64,000 bases of DNA from Halococcus qingdaonensis (GCF_024508235.1 NZ_CP101943.1:1957112-2021111), one strand, 5' to 3'; shown: positions 26,913 to 35,959, numbered from the stretch's first letter. The notes: a model not told the origin generated them from the sequence alone. Translations and numbers: made by a program.

Positions 26913-28517
26913 GTGAGCGAGCGACTGCGCGTCCTCGGCATCGAGGGCACCGCGTGGGCGGCGAGCGCGGCGCTCTACGACACCGAGACCGACGACGTGT
27001 CGATCAGTTCCGACGCCTATCAGCCCGACAGCGGCGGCCTTCACCCGCGCGAGGCGGCCGAGCACATGCGCGAGGCGATCCCGGTGGTCGTCGAGGAGAT
27101 TCTCGGCGAAGCCGATTCGATCGACGCCGTCGCCTTCTCGCGCGGGCCCGGTCTCGGCCCGTGTCTGCGCATCGCGGGGACGGCCGCCCGCGCGCTCGCG
27201 CTCTCGCTCGACGTGCCGCTCGTCGGCGTGAACCACATGCTCGCCCACGCCGAGATCGGCCGGCATCGCTCGGGCTTCGATGCACCCGTCTGTCTGAACG
27301 CCAGCGGCGCGAACGCCCACGTCCTGGCCTTTCGAAACGACCGCTATCGCGTGCTCGGCGAGACGATGGATACCGGGATCGGCAACGCGCTCGACAAGTT
27401 CACCCGCCACGTCGACTGGTCGCATCCCGGCGGGCCGAAGATCGAGCGCGCCGCCCGCGACGGCGAGTACGCGGAACTCCCCTACGTCGTCACCGGGATG
27501 GACTTCTCGTTTTCGGGCATCATGAGCGCCGCCAAGGAGGCCGTCGATGGCGGGACGCGGATCGAGGACGTCTGTTTCTCCTTGCAGGAGACGACGTTCG
27601 CGATGCTCGCCGAAGTGGCCGAGCGCGCGCTCTCGCTGACGTCGAGCACCGAGCTCGTCCTCGGGGGCGGGGTCGGGCAGAACCAGCGACTGCAGGCGAT
27701 GCTCGGCGAGATGTGCGAGGCTCGCGGCGTCGATTTCTTCGCGCCCGAAGCACGCTTTCTGCGCGACAACGCGGGCATGATCGCCGTGCTCGGCGCGAAG
27801 ATGGTGGCGGCGGGCGACACCATCGCGGTCGCGGACTCGCGGGTCGATTCTGGGTTCCGCCCCGATCAGGTGCCCGTGACGTGGCGCGAAGAAACGGAGA
27901 CACAGTGGAGCGAACGCCCGACCGAGGACACGTTGCAGGGGGCCGAAGCGCTGGTCGAGATCGACGGCGAGCGCGTGCGAAAGCGCCGTCTGCCGAAGTC
28001 GTATCGCCACCCGACGCTCGACGAGCGACTGCGCCGCGAGCGCGTCGTGCTCGAAGCGCGCCTCACGAGCGATGCGCGCCGGCAGGGGGTGCCGACGCCG
28101 CTCGTCCTGGACGTCGACACGGCAGAAACGCAGCTGACCGTCGAGTACGTCGGCGAGAGCGATTTCCGGGCGGTGCTCGACTCGAAGGAAGGGATGGCTC
28201 GCGTACGCGACGTCGCCGACCATCTCGCGACGCTGCACGGGGCGGGCATCGCCCACGGTGATCCGACGACGCGCAATGTCCGCGTTAGCGGGTCGGGAGA
28301 CGACCGAACCTACCTCATCGATTTCGGGCTCGGTCACTACACCGACGACGTCGAAGACCATGCGATGGACTGCCACGTCTTCGAGCAGTCGCTCGCGGGC
28401 ACGGCGGCCGATCCCGAAGCGCTCCGTGAGGCGTTCGAGGCGGCGTACGCTGAAGTGGGTGACAACGACGTGCGAGAGCGCCTTCGCGCGATCGAGGGGC
28501 GCGGGCGCTACCAGTAA
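26913..28517 (+). CDS. KEOPS Kae1-Bud32 fusion (tRNA t6A37 threonylcarbamoyltransferase and atypical kinase)
   Basis: This 534-residue fusion makes t6A at position 37 of ANN-decoding tRNAs. Kae1 (about 1-325) is an ASKHA protein with the metal-binding HxxxH in VNHMLAHAEIG (H108, H112) and GGVGQNQRL. Bud32 (about 335-534) is a small RIO-like kinase with RLPKSYRHPTLD, catalytic HGDPTTRNV and the DFGLG metal loop. The fused form is known from methanogens and haloarchaea. Start is GTG 26913, 57 bases after eS31, so likely the same transcript. Confidence 0.95.
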   Translation: MSERLRVLGIEGTAWAASAALYDTETDDVSISSDAYQPDSGGLHPREAAEHMREAIPVVVEEILGEADSIDAVAFSRGPGLGPCLRIAGTAARALALSLDVPLVGVNHMLAHAEIGRHRSGFDAPVCLNASGANAHVLAFRNDRYRVLGETMDTGIGNALDKFTRHVDWSHPGGPKIERAARDGEYAELPYVVTGMDFSFSGIMSAAKEAVDGGTRIEDVCFSLQETTFAMLAEVAERALSLTSSTELVLGGGVGQNQRLQAMLGEMCEARGVDFFAPEARFLRDNAGMIAVLGAKMVAAGDTIAVADSRVDSGFRPDQVPVTWREETETQWSERPTEDTLQGAEALVEIDGERVRKRRLPKSYRHPTLDERLRRERVVLEARLTSDARRQGVPTPLVLDVDTAETQLTVEYVGESDFRAVLDSKEGMARVRDVADHLATLHGAGIAHGDPTTRNVRVSGSGDDRTYLIDFGLGHYTDDVEDHAMDCHVFEQSLAGTAADPEALREAFEAAYAEVGDNDVRERLRAIEGRGRYQ

Positions 28518-28549
28518 ATCACTTAACGGGGGCGGTCGTAGCGGGACGC

Positions 28550-28825
28550 ATGGCAGACGAACGACCACCGTCCGGCGAGATATTCGGCGTCCCGTACAAC
28601 TTCGAGCGACCGAGCCTCGGGCGGATGCTGTCGGCATACTGGCAGCCTGACGAGGAGATGCTGGTGAAGAAGCCGTTCGGCGTCGGCTACACCCTCAACC
28701 TCGCCAACTGGCGGTCGTGGGTCGCACTCGCGGTCGTGGCCGCACTGCTCGTCCAGGAGAACCGTGGCGAGGACGAGAGCTACGGGGACGAGGAGGAAGA
28801 GCCGGTCGAAGTCATCGTCGACTGA
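28550..28825 (+). CDS. Small DUF5808-like membrane protein
   Basis: This 91-residue protein begins with GEIFGVPYNFERPSLGRML, then a block KPFGVGYTLNLANWRSW with one hydrophobic segment (about 58-75), and an acidic tail. The pattern matches small haloarchaeal proteins I know as DUF5808 (name from memory). Function unknown. It lies between the KEOPS fusion and the ITPase genes, 32 and 45 bases away, probably co-transcribed. Confidence 0.72.
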   Translation: MADERPPSGEIFGVPYNFERPSLGRMLSAYWQPDEEMLVKKPFGVGYTLNLANWRSWVALAVVAALLVQENRGEDESYGDEEEEPVEVIVD

Positions 28826-28870
28826 GAACCGGACCGACGGCTACTTTTCCGCGACTCGCCGAGAGCGGCC

Positions 28871-29503
28871 ATGCTCCAATACGTGACGACCAACGAGGGA
28901 AAGGTCCGCGAGGCTCGCGACTACATGGCCTGCGAGCAGTTCGACTTCGACTACACCGAGATCCAGAGCGACGAGCTCGGCGCGATCGCGGCCCACGGCG
29001 CGCGCGAGGCCTATCGCGAGGCTGACGCACCGATCCTCGTTGACGACGCCGGGCTGTTCGTCGATGCACTGGGTGGCTTTCCCGGCCCCTACTCCTCGTA
29101 CGTCGAGGATACCCTCGGCATCGAACGCGTCCAGCGACTCGTCGCCGACGAGGAAAACCGACGGGCGGCCTTCCGCTGTGTGCTCGCCTACTGCGACGGC
29201 AAGGAGTTCGCGGCGAGCCCCGACCCGGTCGATCGAGACGACCGCGCGCTCGCTGCTGCGGGTGATGGGAACGACGAAAGCGACTCCGGACTGCCCGTGA
29301 AGCTCTTTTCGGGCACCGTTCGCGGGCGGATCGTCCCGCCGCGCAGCGAGGGCGGGTTCGGCTACGATCCGATCTTCGAGCACGAGGGATCGACGATGGC
29401 CGAGATGGCCGTCGATGAGAAGAACGCCATTTCCCATCGCGGGCGCGCGCTGGCGAAATTCGGCGAGTGGTATCACGAGCGACGGGCGGCACGAACGGAG
29501 TGA
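28871..29503 (+). CDS. Non-canonical purine NTP pyrophosphatase (RdgB/HAM1 family)
   Basis: This 210-residue enzyme hydrolyses ITP, dITP and XTP to clean the nucleotide pool. Landmarks: TTNEGKVREAR (about 5-15), DDAGLFVDALGGFPGPYSSY (about 58-77), GGFGYDPIFEHEG and the C-terminal KNAISHRGRAL. A low-conservation insertion of about 12 residues (PDPVDRDDRALAAAGDGNDE region, about 118-140) makes it slightly longer than usual. Followed directly by a dispersed repeat. Confidence 0.93.
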   Translation: MLQYVTTNEGKVREARDYMACEQFDFDYTEIQSDELGAIAAHGAREAYREADAPILVDDAGLFVDALGGFPGPYSSYVEDTLGIERVQRLVADEENRRAAFRCVLAYCDGKEFAASPDPVDRDDRALAAAGDGNDESDSGLPVKLFSGTVRGRIVPPRSEGGFGYDPIFEHEGSTMAEMAVDEKNAISHRGRALAKFGEWYHERRAARTE

Positions 29504-29798
29504 GGGCCGCCGGAGAGCGAACGGGCTCCGCCCGTGAGCAGAGAACGATCCGTGAGCGAAGCGAGTAATCCCTCGAATGGAGGAAAAGCTGGATTGCTGA
29601 CTGGCGGCGACAGCAGAACAGCCACCGTGCGAGACGACGAGTCCTGACGAAAACGAGAACCGCACGCCACACCCTCCCCAACCGATTCCTTCGCTCACTT
29701 CGTTCGCTCAGTCATCCCTCGCGCGAGTCGCTTCGGACGGCGCTCGCTGCGCTCACGCCGCTCCGCTCCCGCGCGCCACTGGCTTGGGGGGTGTGTCG
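29504..29798 (-). repeat. Intergenic region with second copy of the dispersed repeat
   Basis: This stretch of about 300 bases has no convincing gene. Read on the minus strand, about 29710 down to 29585 matches in order the elements found at 8760-8895 on the plus strand: CGCGCGAGGGATGA, GAGCGAACGAAG-type units, AATCGGTTGGGGAGGGTGTG, GCGGTTCTC and CGTCAGGACTCG. Around 29725-29775 the sequence is also rich in CGCTCGCTGCGCTCACGC-type inverted words. The copies are diverged with small indels. Confidence 0.6.
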
Positions 29799-29805
29799 AT
29801 GTATC

Positions 29806-29824
29806 GTGCAGATCGAATCTGCAC
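29806..29824. promoter_or_regulatory. Perfect 8+3+8 palindrome ahead of the acetyltransferase gene
   Basis: GTGCAGATCGAATCTGCAC is an exact inverted repeat with a 3-base centre. It lies about 25 bases before the GTG at 29850 used here as the acetyltransferase start, so it could be an operator. If translation starts at the ATG 29799 it would instead be coding. Confidence 0.4.
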
Positions 29825-29849
29825 GACCGTTCCGTTTGACCGTCTACGG

Positions 29850-30323
29850 GTGCAGATCGGGGATGTGTACGTTCGCCCCGCAACCCGAACGGACCGCACC
29901 GCGCTGGCGGAGCTCCACACGGCTGCCGTCGAGGCATTCGGTCCCGACGGCTACGCTGCAGAACAGGTGGACGAGTGGGCTGGAGCCGACGAGCGCTCGC
30001 CGGCGGACTATACGGTCGACGCCGCTGGCGAGCATTTCACCGTTGCCGTCAGAGAGGGTGCGGTCGCCGGCTTCGGCCACCTCGTTCTCGATGTGGAGGA
30101 GGTTCACGCCGTCTACGTCCATCCGGACCGCGCACGCCGCGGCGTCGGAAGTGCGCTGCTCGCCGAGTTAGAGGGGTATGCCCGCGGTCACGGCTGCACC
30201 GGACTCGCCCTCCAGTCGTCGCTGAACGCCGTCGAGTTCTACGAGCGAGCAGGCTACGAGCGAGTCGGTGGGGGCGAAAGCCCGGGCGGACTGGCGGTCG
30301 TCGAGATCGAAAAAGAGCTGTAA
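29850..30323 (+). CDS. GNAT-family N-acetyltransferase
   Basis: This roughly 157-residue protein has the acetyl-CoA binding motif A VHAVYVHPDRARRGVGSALL (about 85-104, with R/Q-x-x-G-x-G/A as RRGVGS) and motif B LQSSLNAVEFYERAGYERVG. The start is uncertain: the frame is open to 29784, an ATG lies at 29799, GTGs at 29850 and 29865. VYVRPATRTD is the usual family opening, so a downstream GTG is preferred. It ends one base before the convergent PIN gene. The substrate is unknown. Confidence 0.83.
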   Translation: MQIGDVYVRPATRTDRTALAELHTAAVEAFGPDGYAAEQVDEWAGADERSPADYTVDAAGEHFTVAVREGAVAGFGHLVLDVEEVHAVYVHPDRARRGVGSALLAELEGYARGHGCTGLALQSSLNAVEFYERAGYERVGGGESPGGLAVVEIEKEL

Positions 30324-30324
30324 C

Positions 30325-30795
30325 TCACGCGCGCGGGTCGCGATCCGGACCGGGGTAGTCGCCGCCGACGATGGTGGGGTAGAGCGCTTCGGGATCGAAC
30401 AGTCCGCAGAACCCGGCGGGATGTTTGACGCTCGTGGCGACGTGCTCGCGGATGCGGACGCCGGTCTCGGCCGTGCGGAGCGACTCGTCGAACGAGAGCA
30501 GGTGGGCGGCGTCACCCGCTGCCGCCGAGGCGAGCGCCGGGTGATCCTCTGACGGGTGGTCGATACACACACGGAGATCGTCGATGCGCTCACGCCAGTT
30601 GTCGGCGAGAGAAGGGTCGGCGAGTTGCGCGATGACGGCGTGTGCGTCGGCGAGCAGCGGATCGCTCGCGACGAGCGAGACCCAGGAATGCGCGCGCACG
30701 AGATCCAGGGCATTGCGGGCGTCGCCATCAACGAGGAGGTCGGCCGCGAGCACGTCGGCGTCGGCGACGACGCGCGCCGGATCAGGTTCATCCAT
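30325..30795 (-). CDS. PIN-like domain protein (putative nuclease)
   Basis: This 156-residue protein opens VVADADVLAADLLVDG (acidic D about 11), has VASDPLLADAHAVIAQL and, later, DAAHLLSFDESLR, where the D in SFDE fits the third PIN acidic site. The layout suggests an RNA-cleaving PIN domain. Its ATG overlaps the end of a 39-codon ORF by 8 bases (GATGGATGA), an arrangement usual for toxin-antitoxin pairs. No name is certain; a housekeeping role is equally possible. Confidence 0.65.
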   Translation of the reverse strand: MDEPDPARVVADADVLAADLLVDGDARNALDLVRAHSWVSLVASDPLLADAHAVIAQLADPSLADNWRERIDDLRVCIDHPSEDHPALASAAAGDAAHLLSFDESLRTAETGVRIREHVATSVKHPAGFCGLFDPEALYPTIVGGDYPGPDRDPRA

Positions 30796-30907
30796 CGCTG
30801 CGCTCCCCGTTCGTCCGCTGCTCGACGAGCGTGCTCTGGATGGCATCGATCGTCACGTCGTGTTCGCTGGCGCGCTCGAACAGTTCCACCCATGAAGAGT
30901 CGGGCAT
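30788..30907 (-). CDS. 39-residue protein overlapping the PIN gene; possible antitoxin or cofactor
   Basis: A 40-codon frame encodes MPDSSWVELFERASEH... ending ERSDG, a charged amphipathic helix pattern with HDVTIDAIQSTLVEQ in the middle that could be a small HTH or a dimerising helix. It overlaps the PIN start by 8 bases, the two frames being offset by one. The amino-acid composition is haloarchaeal and acidic. I infer translational coupling. Function is not shown by sequence. Confidence 0.5.
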   Translation of the reverse strand: MPDSSWVELFERASEHDVTIDAIQSTLVEQRTNGERSDG

Positions 30908-31012
30908 GGGAGAACTCCGGTCGCCGTCGACAAAACGGCTTGCGCTCGATTCGGTGTTCGTCCGGACCCGCGGCCCGGAACGACTATTGCCACGACGGGC
31001 GAGCGGGAGGGC

Positions 31013-31981
31013 ATGAGCATCGTCGTCATCTCGACCGGCGGCACGATCGCCTCGACCGAGGCAGCCGACGGCGCTGCCGCGCCCGATCTGACCGGCGAGG
31101 AGCTCGTCGCGGCGATCCCGGAGCTAGGATCGGTCGCCGACGTGCGGACCCACGAGTTCACGAACGTGCCGAGCCCGCATCTGACGATCGACCGAATGCA
31201 GGCGCTGTCGGCGCTATGTGCCGAATACGACACCGACCCGTCGATCGACGGCATCGTCGTCACGCACGGCACCGACGTTCTCGAAGAGACAGCGTACTTC
31301 CTCGATCTGACCTACGGCGGGGAGACGCCGGTCGTGCTGACGGGCGCAATGCGCAATCCATCGCTCGCGAGTCCCGACGGATCGGGGAACCTGCTGGCGA
31401 GCGTCCGCACGGCGGCGAGCGAAGGTGCACGCGATCGCGGTGTCCTGGTCTGTCTCGACGACCGCGTCCACGCCGCACAGGACGTGACGAAGACGAACAC
31501 GATGGCGCTCGATAGCTTCCGCTCGCCCGAGTTCGGCCCGCTCGCGACCGTCGACGAGAGTCGCGTCGTCTGGCATCGCGCCGTCGCGGACGGTGGACCG
31601 GTGTTCGACGTTAGCGACGAATCGCTGACGAACGACGTCCACGCCGTGACCGTCACGGCGGAGATGCCCGTGGCACAGCTCGATTGCGCCAGGGGGGCCG
31701 CCGGGCTCTGTCTCGCGACGACCGGCGCGGGCCACATCCCGCCGACGATCGTCCCTGCGCTGGAGGAGCTCCGCGATGCTGGCGTCCCGCTGGCCGCCAC
31801 GAGCCGCTGTCCCGAGGGGCGACTCGCGCGAGAGACCTACGGCTTCGAGGGGAGCGAGCGAACGCTCCAGGAACTCGGGATCTACTACGCGGCGCGAAAC
31901 CTCCAGAAGACGCGCATCGCGACCGTCGTCGGGCTGGCCGCCGACGCGCTGGACGAGCTGTTCGAGCGACCGGAGCGGTGA
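31013..31981 (+). CDS. L-asparaginase (type I/II family)
   Basis: This 322-residue enzyme hydrolyses asparagine to aspartate and ammonia. The first catalytic threonine lies in ISTGGTIAS (about 6-14), the second in VVTHGTDVLEETA (about 81-93). The fold follows the family, with VLTGAMRNPS and RFSDGPAN-like LASPDGSGNLLAS. Length matches the 320-340 norm. No signal peptide, so cytoplasmic. Divergent from the PIN pair. Confidence 0.92.
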   Translation: MSIVVISTGGTIASTEAADGAAAPDLTGEELVAAIPELGSVADVRTHEFTNVPSPHLTIDRMQALSALCAEYDTDPSIDGIVVTHGTDVLEETAYFLDLTYGGETPVVLTGAMRNPSLASPDGSGNLLASVRTAASEGARDRGVLVCLDDRVHAAQDVTKTNTMALDSFRSPEFGPLATVDESRVVWHRAVADGGPVFDVSDESLTNDVHAVTVTAEMPVAQLDCARGAAGLCLATTGAGHIPPTIVPALEELRDAGVPLAATSRCPEGRLARETYGFEGSERTLQELGIYYAARNLQKTRIATVVGLAADALDELFERPER

Positions 31982-32066
31982 GAGAAGTCGGCGAGGACAG
32001 AGCAGTGACTCGAACGTGTCGGTCGAGGAGGAATACTGTTTTCGTCGAGCACTCCCCACCACCGGT

Positions 32067-32495
32067 GTGAGCACTGCTACCGACGACGATCCGAACGGCC
32101 ACAAACGACCGCTCCGCTACATGATGGGCCTCCTCTACATCGGTGCGGGCATACTCCATTTCGTCGCACCGAGGGTCTACACGCGGGTCGTACCGCCACG
32201 ATTTCCCAAACCGGTCGCGCTCGTCTACCTCTCCGGGCTCGCCGAGATCGTTCTCGGAAGCGGCGTGCTGCTGCAGCGGACGCGGCGTCGCTCCGCGTGG
32301 GGGATCATCGCGCTGTTGGTTGCGGTCTTTCCGGCGAACGTCCAGATGGCGACGAGCGACGTGGCGACCGATGCGGTGCCCGACCGGATCGAGGGGATCG
32401 CGCGGGCGGCACTATGGATTCGACTCCCGCTCCAAGGGGTCCTGATGCTCTGGGCGTGGTGGTATACGCGTTCGACCGCTGAAACGACCGAGTGA
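32067..32495 (+). CDS. DoxX-like small membrane protein
   Basis: This 142-residue protein has four hydrophobic segments, from MMGLLYIGAGILHFVAP (about 14-30) to LPLQGVLMLWAWWYT (about 118-132). The GAGILHFV and FPKPVALVYLSGLAEI patterns match the DoxX/YphA-like family. The role is unknown. Start is GTG 32067 (VSTATDDDP); the frame runs further upstream without family resemblance. It lies 85 bases after the asparaginase gene. Confidence 0.75.
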   Translation: MSTATDDDPNGHKRPLRYMMGLLYIGAGILHFVAPRVYTRVVPPRFPKPVALVYLSGLAEIVLGSGVLLQRTRRRSAWGIIALLVAVFPANVQMATSDVATDAVPDRIEGIARAALWIRLPLQGVLMLWAWWYTRSTAETTE

Positions 32496-32623
32496 GAGTG
32501 GAGTAGTTTTCAACCATACACAATCATCTGAACGATCGACATGGACCACCATTCCGTATTGCAGTATGGGATTTATGGCTGGGTCGCACGGCGCTTTTAC
32601 CCGCGGCAGGCCAAGGGCGAGCG

Positions 32624-33529
32624 ATGGTGCGCAACGTCGCAAGCGAGATGGCCGATCTCGACACGGAGGACTTCTATCTCCTCTCCGGCGTCGAGCAGGG
32701 GATGCGGTTCAGCGAGTGGGTCAACCGGAGGAAACTACCCGACTTCGCCGATCTCACGCCGGAAAATGTCGATTACCATCTCGATCGCTGTGCGGACCGG
32801 GGGTTGCTCGAACGCCGGACCATCCAGTACGAGGGCTACAAGCTCACCTTCGAGGGGTACGACGCGCTCGCGCTCCACACGTTCGCCGAGCGCGGCACCA
32901 TCGAGGGAATGGGTGCACCGCTCGGCGTCGGCAAGGAAAGCGATGTCTACGAGGTCGCCTCCTACACGCCGTTCGCGCTCAAGTTCCACCGCGAAGGCTA
33001 CACCAACTTCAGGGAGGTGATGAAAGAGCGCGAGTACACCGCCGACCGCGAGCACGTCTCCTGGATGTACACCGCCCGCAAAGCCGCCGAACGCGAATAC
33101 GACGCGCTCGAAACGCTCTACCCCGAGGTATCGGTCCCCAGACCGGTCGATCAGAACCGCCACGCGGTCGTCATGGAGAAACTCGCCGGTGTCGAGCTCT
33201 CGTCGGCGGCACTCGACGCCGAGCAGGCGGCCGGCGTCTGTGATCTCGTGTTGCAGGAGGTCGCGACGGCCTACGAGGCGGGCTACGTCCACGCCGACAT
33301 GAGCGAGTACAACGTCTTCGTCGCGGACGACGGCGTAACCGTCTTCGACTGGCCACAGGCCGTCCCGACCGATCACGCGAACGCGACCGAGTTCCTCGAA
33401 CGCGACGTCGAGAACCTGCTCGGCTACTTCACGCGGAAGTATCCGAGCGCCATGCCGACGGTCGACGCCGAACGGATCGCCGACGCCATCGTCGAGGAAA
33501 CGTTCGAACAGTTAGAAGGCACCTCATAA
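32624..33529 (+). CDS. rio2: Rio2-type atypical serine/threonine kinase
   Basis: This 301-residue kinase has an N-terminal winged helix (about 1-85) followed by a RIO kinase domain: P-loop LGVGKESDVYEVA (about 100-112), VHADMSEYNVFV catalytic loop (about 222-233) and metal-binding VFDWPQAV. In Rio2 the last is usually IDFPQ; the Asp is kept. Rio2 acts in maturation of the small ribosomal subunit. TTTTACCC about 32 bases before the ATG may be its TATA box. Confidence 0.92.
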   Translation: MVRNVASEMADLDTEDFYLLSGVEQGMRFSEWVNRRKLPDFADLTPENVDYHLDRCADRGLLERRTIQYEGYKLTFEGYDALALHTFAERGTIEGMGAPLGVGKESDVYEVASYTPFALKFHREGYTNFREVMKEREYTADREHVSWMYTARKAAEREYDALETLYPEVSVPRPVDQNRHAVVMEKLAGVELSSAALDAEQAAGVCDLVLQEVATAYEAGYVHADMSEYNVFVADDGVTVFDWPQAVPTDHANATEFLERDVENLLGYFTRKYPSAMPTVDAERIADAIVEETFEQLEGTS

Positions 33530-33728
33530 ATCCCATACGACGATAGCAATTGCGTGGATTGCCGGCGCGCAGCGATCACTCGGCCACTCGTGGGTCGACG
33601 ACGAGAGAGACGACGTCCTGCACGAAATTACCGAGAACGCCGACGAGCACGATCACCAGGGAGGTGCCGAGAATCACCGGCATGTCCCGTGACTGGATGG
33701 CTGAAGTCGGCTAGATGGCCGCCGAATG
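33530..33728 (-). pseudogene. C-terminal remnant of a DppB-type peptide ABC permease
   Basis: On the minus strand about 33710 to 33576 encodes IQSRDMPVILGTSLVIVLVG then VLGNFVQDVV and LVVDPRVAE followed by a stop. This matches the C-terminal end of DppB/OppB permeases (RDyP...G, N...D..Y...DPR). Upstream the frame closes at a TAG at 33711-33713. The rest of the gene is missing, and mobile DNA lies next to it. I saw no partner subunits in the window. Confidence 0.7.
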
Positions 33729-35959
33729 CACAGACTGGGCGTTCGTTGCAGCCGTTTTCCTGATGTGCCAAACAAGCTGTGGATGGGGTCGGATCGCAAT
33801 TTCAGAATCATCGCATCAAAGCGCGAAACAAATATCTGCCCGATAGAGCTGTCGCTCACGAACGGGCTCACAGGGGGTTGACCGAGCCTCAGTCAGGCGG
33901 ATCTAGGCCGTAACACTGCTTGGCGACGGTCAGGAACTGGTTCGCGGCCACTCGCGGTGCGTACGTGCGGTTCTCGCCGTCGATGGCGAGTTTCACCAGC
34001 AGATCAACCAGCCGCCAGACGTTGTAGAGCACGCATGCGAACGCGAAATTGAAGAACCGATAGTCGCGCTCGGTCGAGGTGGTTCGCACCATGAAGTGCT
34101 TCTGCTTCTTGAACCCGTTCTCGATACCCCAGCGATGGCGATACCAGCGAATTAGCCGCTCGATCATGTGGACGAACGCTCTCGCGTCCATCTGCTGACC
34201 GTCGACGTCACCGGCGGTTACGTAGGGATGATTCGTCTCGAAGACGACGGTACCGGCAGTGTCAACGTCGCCGTTCTCTGCTTTCTGTTTGCGCTCTTCG
34301 ACTTCCTCTTCACGTTGGATGTCCGCGATCAGCCGTGAGAACGACATTCCTTCGCTCGGTTCACCCTCTATATCGTCGAACTCCCACTCGCCGCACATCT
34401 CTTGCCATACCTCCGAGAGACCGTTGTCTTCGTCCGCATCGTTCGAGCGCGACTGCTTCGGGAGGTAGACCTGCTTGCGCGTGGGTGTCCCATCGTCGGC
34501 CTCCTCCTCGGTGACGTGAAACCGTTCTCCGTTGCGGTACATCCACGCGATGATGTCGGCCTCGTCGCTATTGGTGTAGATACGCGTCGGGTTGAGGTAG
34601 TGGACGCCGTATTCCTCGCAGGTGCCTTTCACCGACTTGCTGTCGAACTCGCGGTCCATCATCACGAGATCGAGATTCACCATCTCGGTTGCCTCCGACA
34701 GGAGTTTCTCGACGATCTCGTCTTTCGATTGGCCGCGCACGCGCGGGATAGCGTCAAGCACCAGCGGAACATCTCTCCCAACGATTTTGAGCACCGCCCA
34801 CTGGTAGTACTCGTTTTGACCCCTGTATCCGAGGATGTCGTCCTCGTGACCCTCTGGGTCGCCGGTAAACGGGAACCCCTTGGTCACGTCGATGGCTGCC
34901 CAGAGCTTGCCGGTGAGTTCGCCGTGCTGGCGCGCACGGGCGATCAGCATCCGCGTGGTGTTGCGGAGCATCGAGCGGATGTCGTCGACCGAGAGCTTCC
35001 CGATCTGGTAGCGGTGAGTCGAACCTGTTGGGATACGCTCGCGCGTGGTATCGAGCGAGAACGACGCCGGGCCACTGCGCGCGTACATGTCCTCGCGCAT
35101 CCCCATGTAGGCGTGTTGCTCCCAGAAGGCGTTCTCGTGGATCTCCCAGTTCTGGCCGCGATCGAGTGCGAAGGCGTCGGTCACGAACGGCTTAGACTGC
35201 TGCCACACCTCGTCGGTCCTCTCGGCAACGAGCTGGTGTTCGGGACGGCTATCGACGTCGGATCCATCCGGATCGTCGCTGCCGATTCGGTCAGGAAGCG
35301 GAACCCCGCAGGTGCGTGCAGCCATCACAATCGCGTCGGCGCATGCCTGTACGGCGTCACGCAGGTCCTCGCTGAATCGTTCGTTCCATGCCCGCCAGAA
35401 CGTCGATTGATTCGGGAGCGTCTCGAAGCCGAGCTGACGACGGAGTGAGGGATGCGCTCGGAGATGGTCGTGGAGCGCGGTTTCGTCCCAGCTGTTGACC
35501 TCCTTGAGCAGGCACGCTCGAACCAGTAGCGCCATCGAATACGGTCCCGAGTACGGTGCGAGCGAATCATGGGTGGTGAACGTGAGGTAGTCGATCGGCA
35601 GATCACAGACCAGCGCTTCGACGTCGGCGTAGTCCTCACAATGCTCGCAGCGCGTCTGTGCGACGGTGGTGACGTCTGCGACGAATCCGCTGAGATCATC
35701 ACCTACACCATCGGCTTCGTCGTCGAAAAACTGTAACCGTCCGGTATTAGCGATGTCGGCGAGATCCGGTGAGAGGATCTCCGTGGTCCCGTTCGATCGG
35801 TCTGCGGCCGGTGGCTGCGTGTCGATACGTGTGTCCGGATCGGATGAGTCGGTCTCCGACGCTGAATGATTAGCCATGACATCTGAATCACCGTCATCAC
35901 AAGCTACCCGACAGACGGACGCTGGGCGATGTCTCGCCCGTTACGTGCGTCCAACTGTG
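33729..35959 (-). mobile_element. Putative insertion sequence with a 662-residue DDE transposase
   Basis: The element is set by imperfect ends only: left CACAGACTGGGCG at 33729 and, reading inward from the right, CACAGTTGGACG ending at 35959. Further in both arms carry CGT-containing words. I saw no clear target duplication, so the borders are tentative. It sits between the DppB remnant and a serine recombinase gene. Confidence 0.45.
33889..35877 (-). CDS. Large IS4-superfamily-like DDE transposase
   Basis: This 662-residue protein has a long acidic N-terminal region (about 1-100), including CEHC, then a transposase fold. The likely triad is D in WAAIDVTKGFPF, D in LVMMDREFDSKSV and E in the Y(2)R(n)E(n)K-like YRHRWGIENGFKKQKHF (about 585-600). 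Following it is FNFAFACVLYNVWRLVD, typical of DDE transposases. The protein is far longer than ordinary IS4 transposases. The frame is intact. Confidence 0.78.
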   Translation of the reverse strand: MANHSASETDSSDPDTRIDTQPPAADRSNGTTEILSPDLADIANTGRLQFFDDEADGVGDDLSGFVADVTTVAQTRCEHCEDYADVEALVCDLPIDYLTFTTHDSLAPYSGPYSMALLVRACLLKEVNSWDETALHDHLRAHPSLRRQLGFETLPNQSTFWRAWNERFSEDLRDAVQACADAIVMAARTCGVPLPDRIGSDDPDGSDVDSRPEHQLVAERTDEVWQQSKPFVTDAFALDRGQNWEIHENAFWEQHAYMGMREDMYARSGPASFSLDTTRERIPTGSTHRYQIGKLSVDDIRSMLRNTTRMLIARARQHGELTGKLWAAIDVTKGFPFTGDPEGHEDDILGYRGQNEYYQWAVLKIVGRDVPLVLDAIPRVRGQSKDEIVEKLLSEATEMVNLDLVMMDREFDSKSVKGTCEEYGVHYLNPTRIYTNSDEADIIAWMYRNGERFHVTEEEADDGTPTRKQVYLPKQSRSNDADEDNGLSEVWQEMCGEWEFDDIEGEPSEGMSFSRLIADIQREEEVEERKQKAENGDVDTAGTVVFETNHPYVTAGDVDGQQMDARAFVHMIERLIRWYRHRWGIENGFKKQKHFMVRTTSTERDYRFFNFAFACVLYNVWRLVDLLVKLAIDGENRTYAPRVAANQFLTVAKQCYGLDPPD

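Noticed and set aside
26646-28637. Minus-strand open frame of about 663 codons opposite eS31 and Kae1-Bud32
   Set aside because: Same mirror effect; the plus strand holds conserved genes with catalytic motifs.
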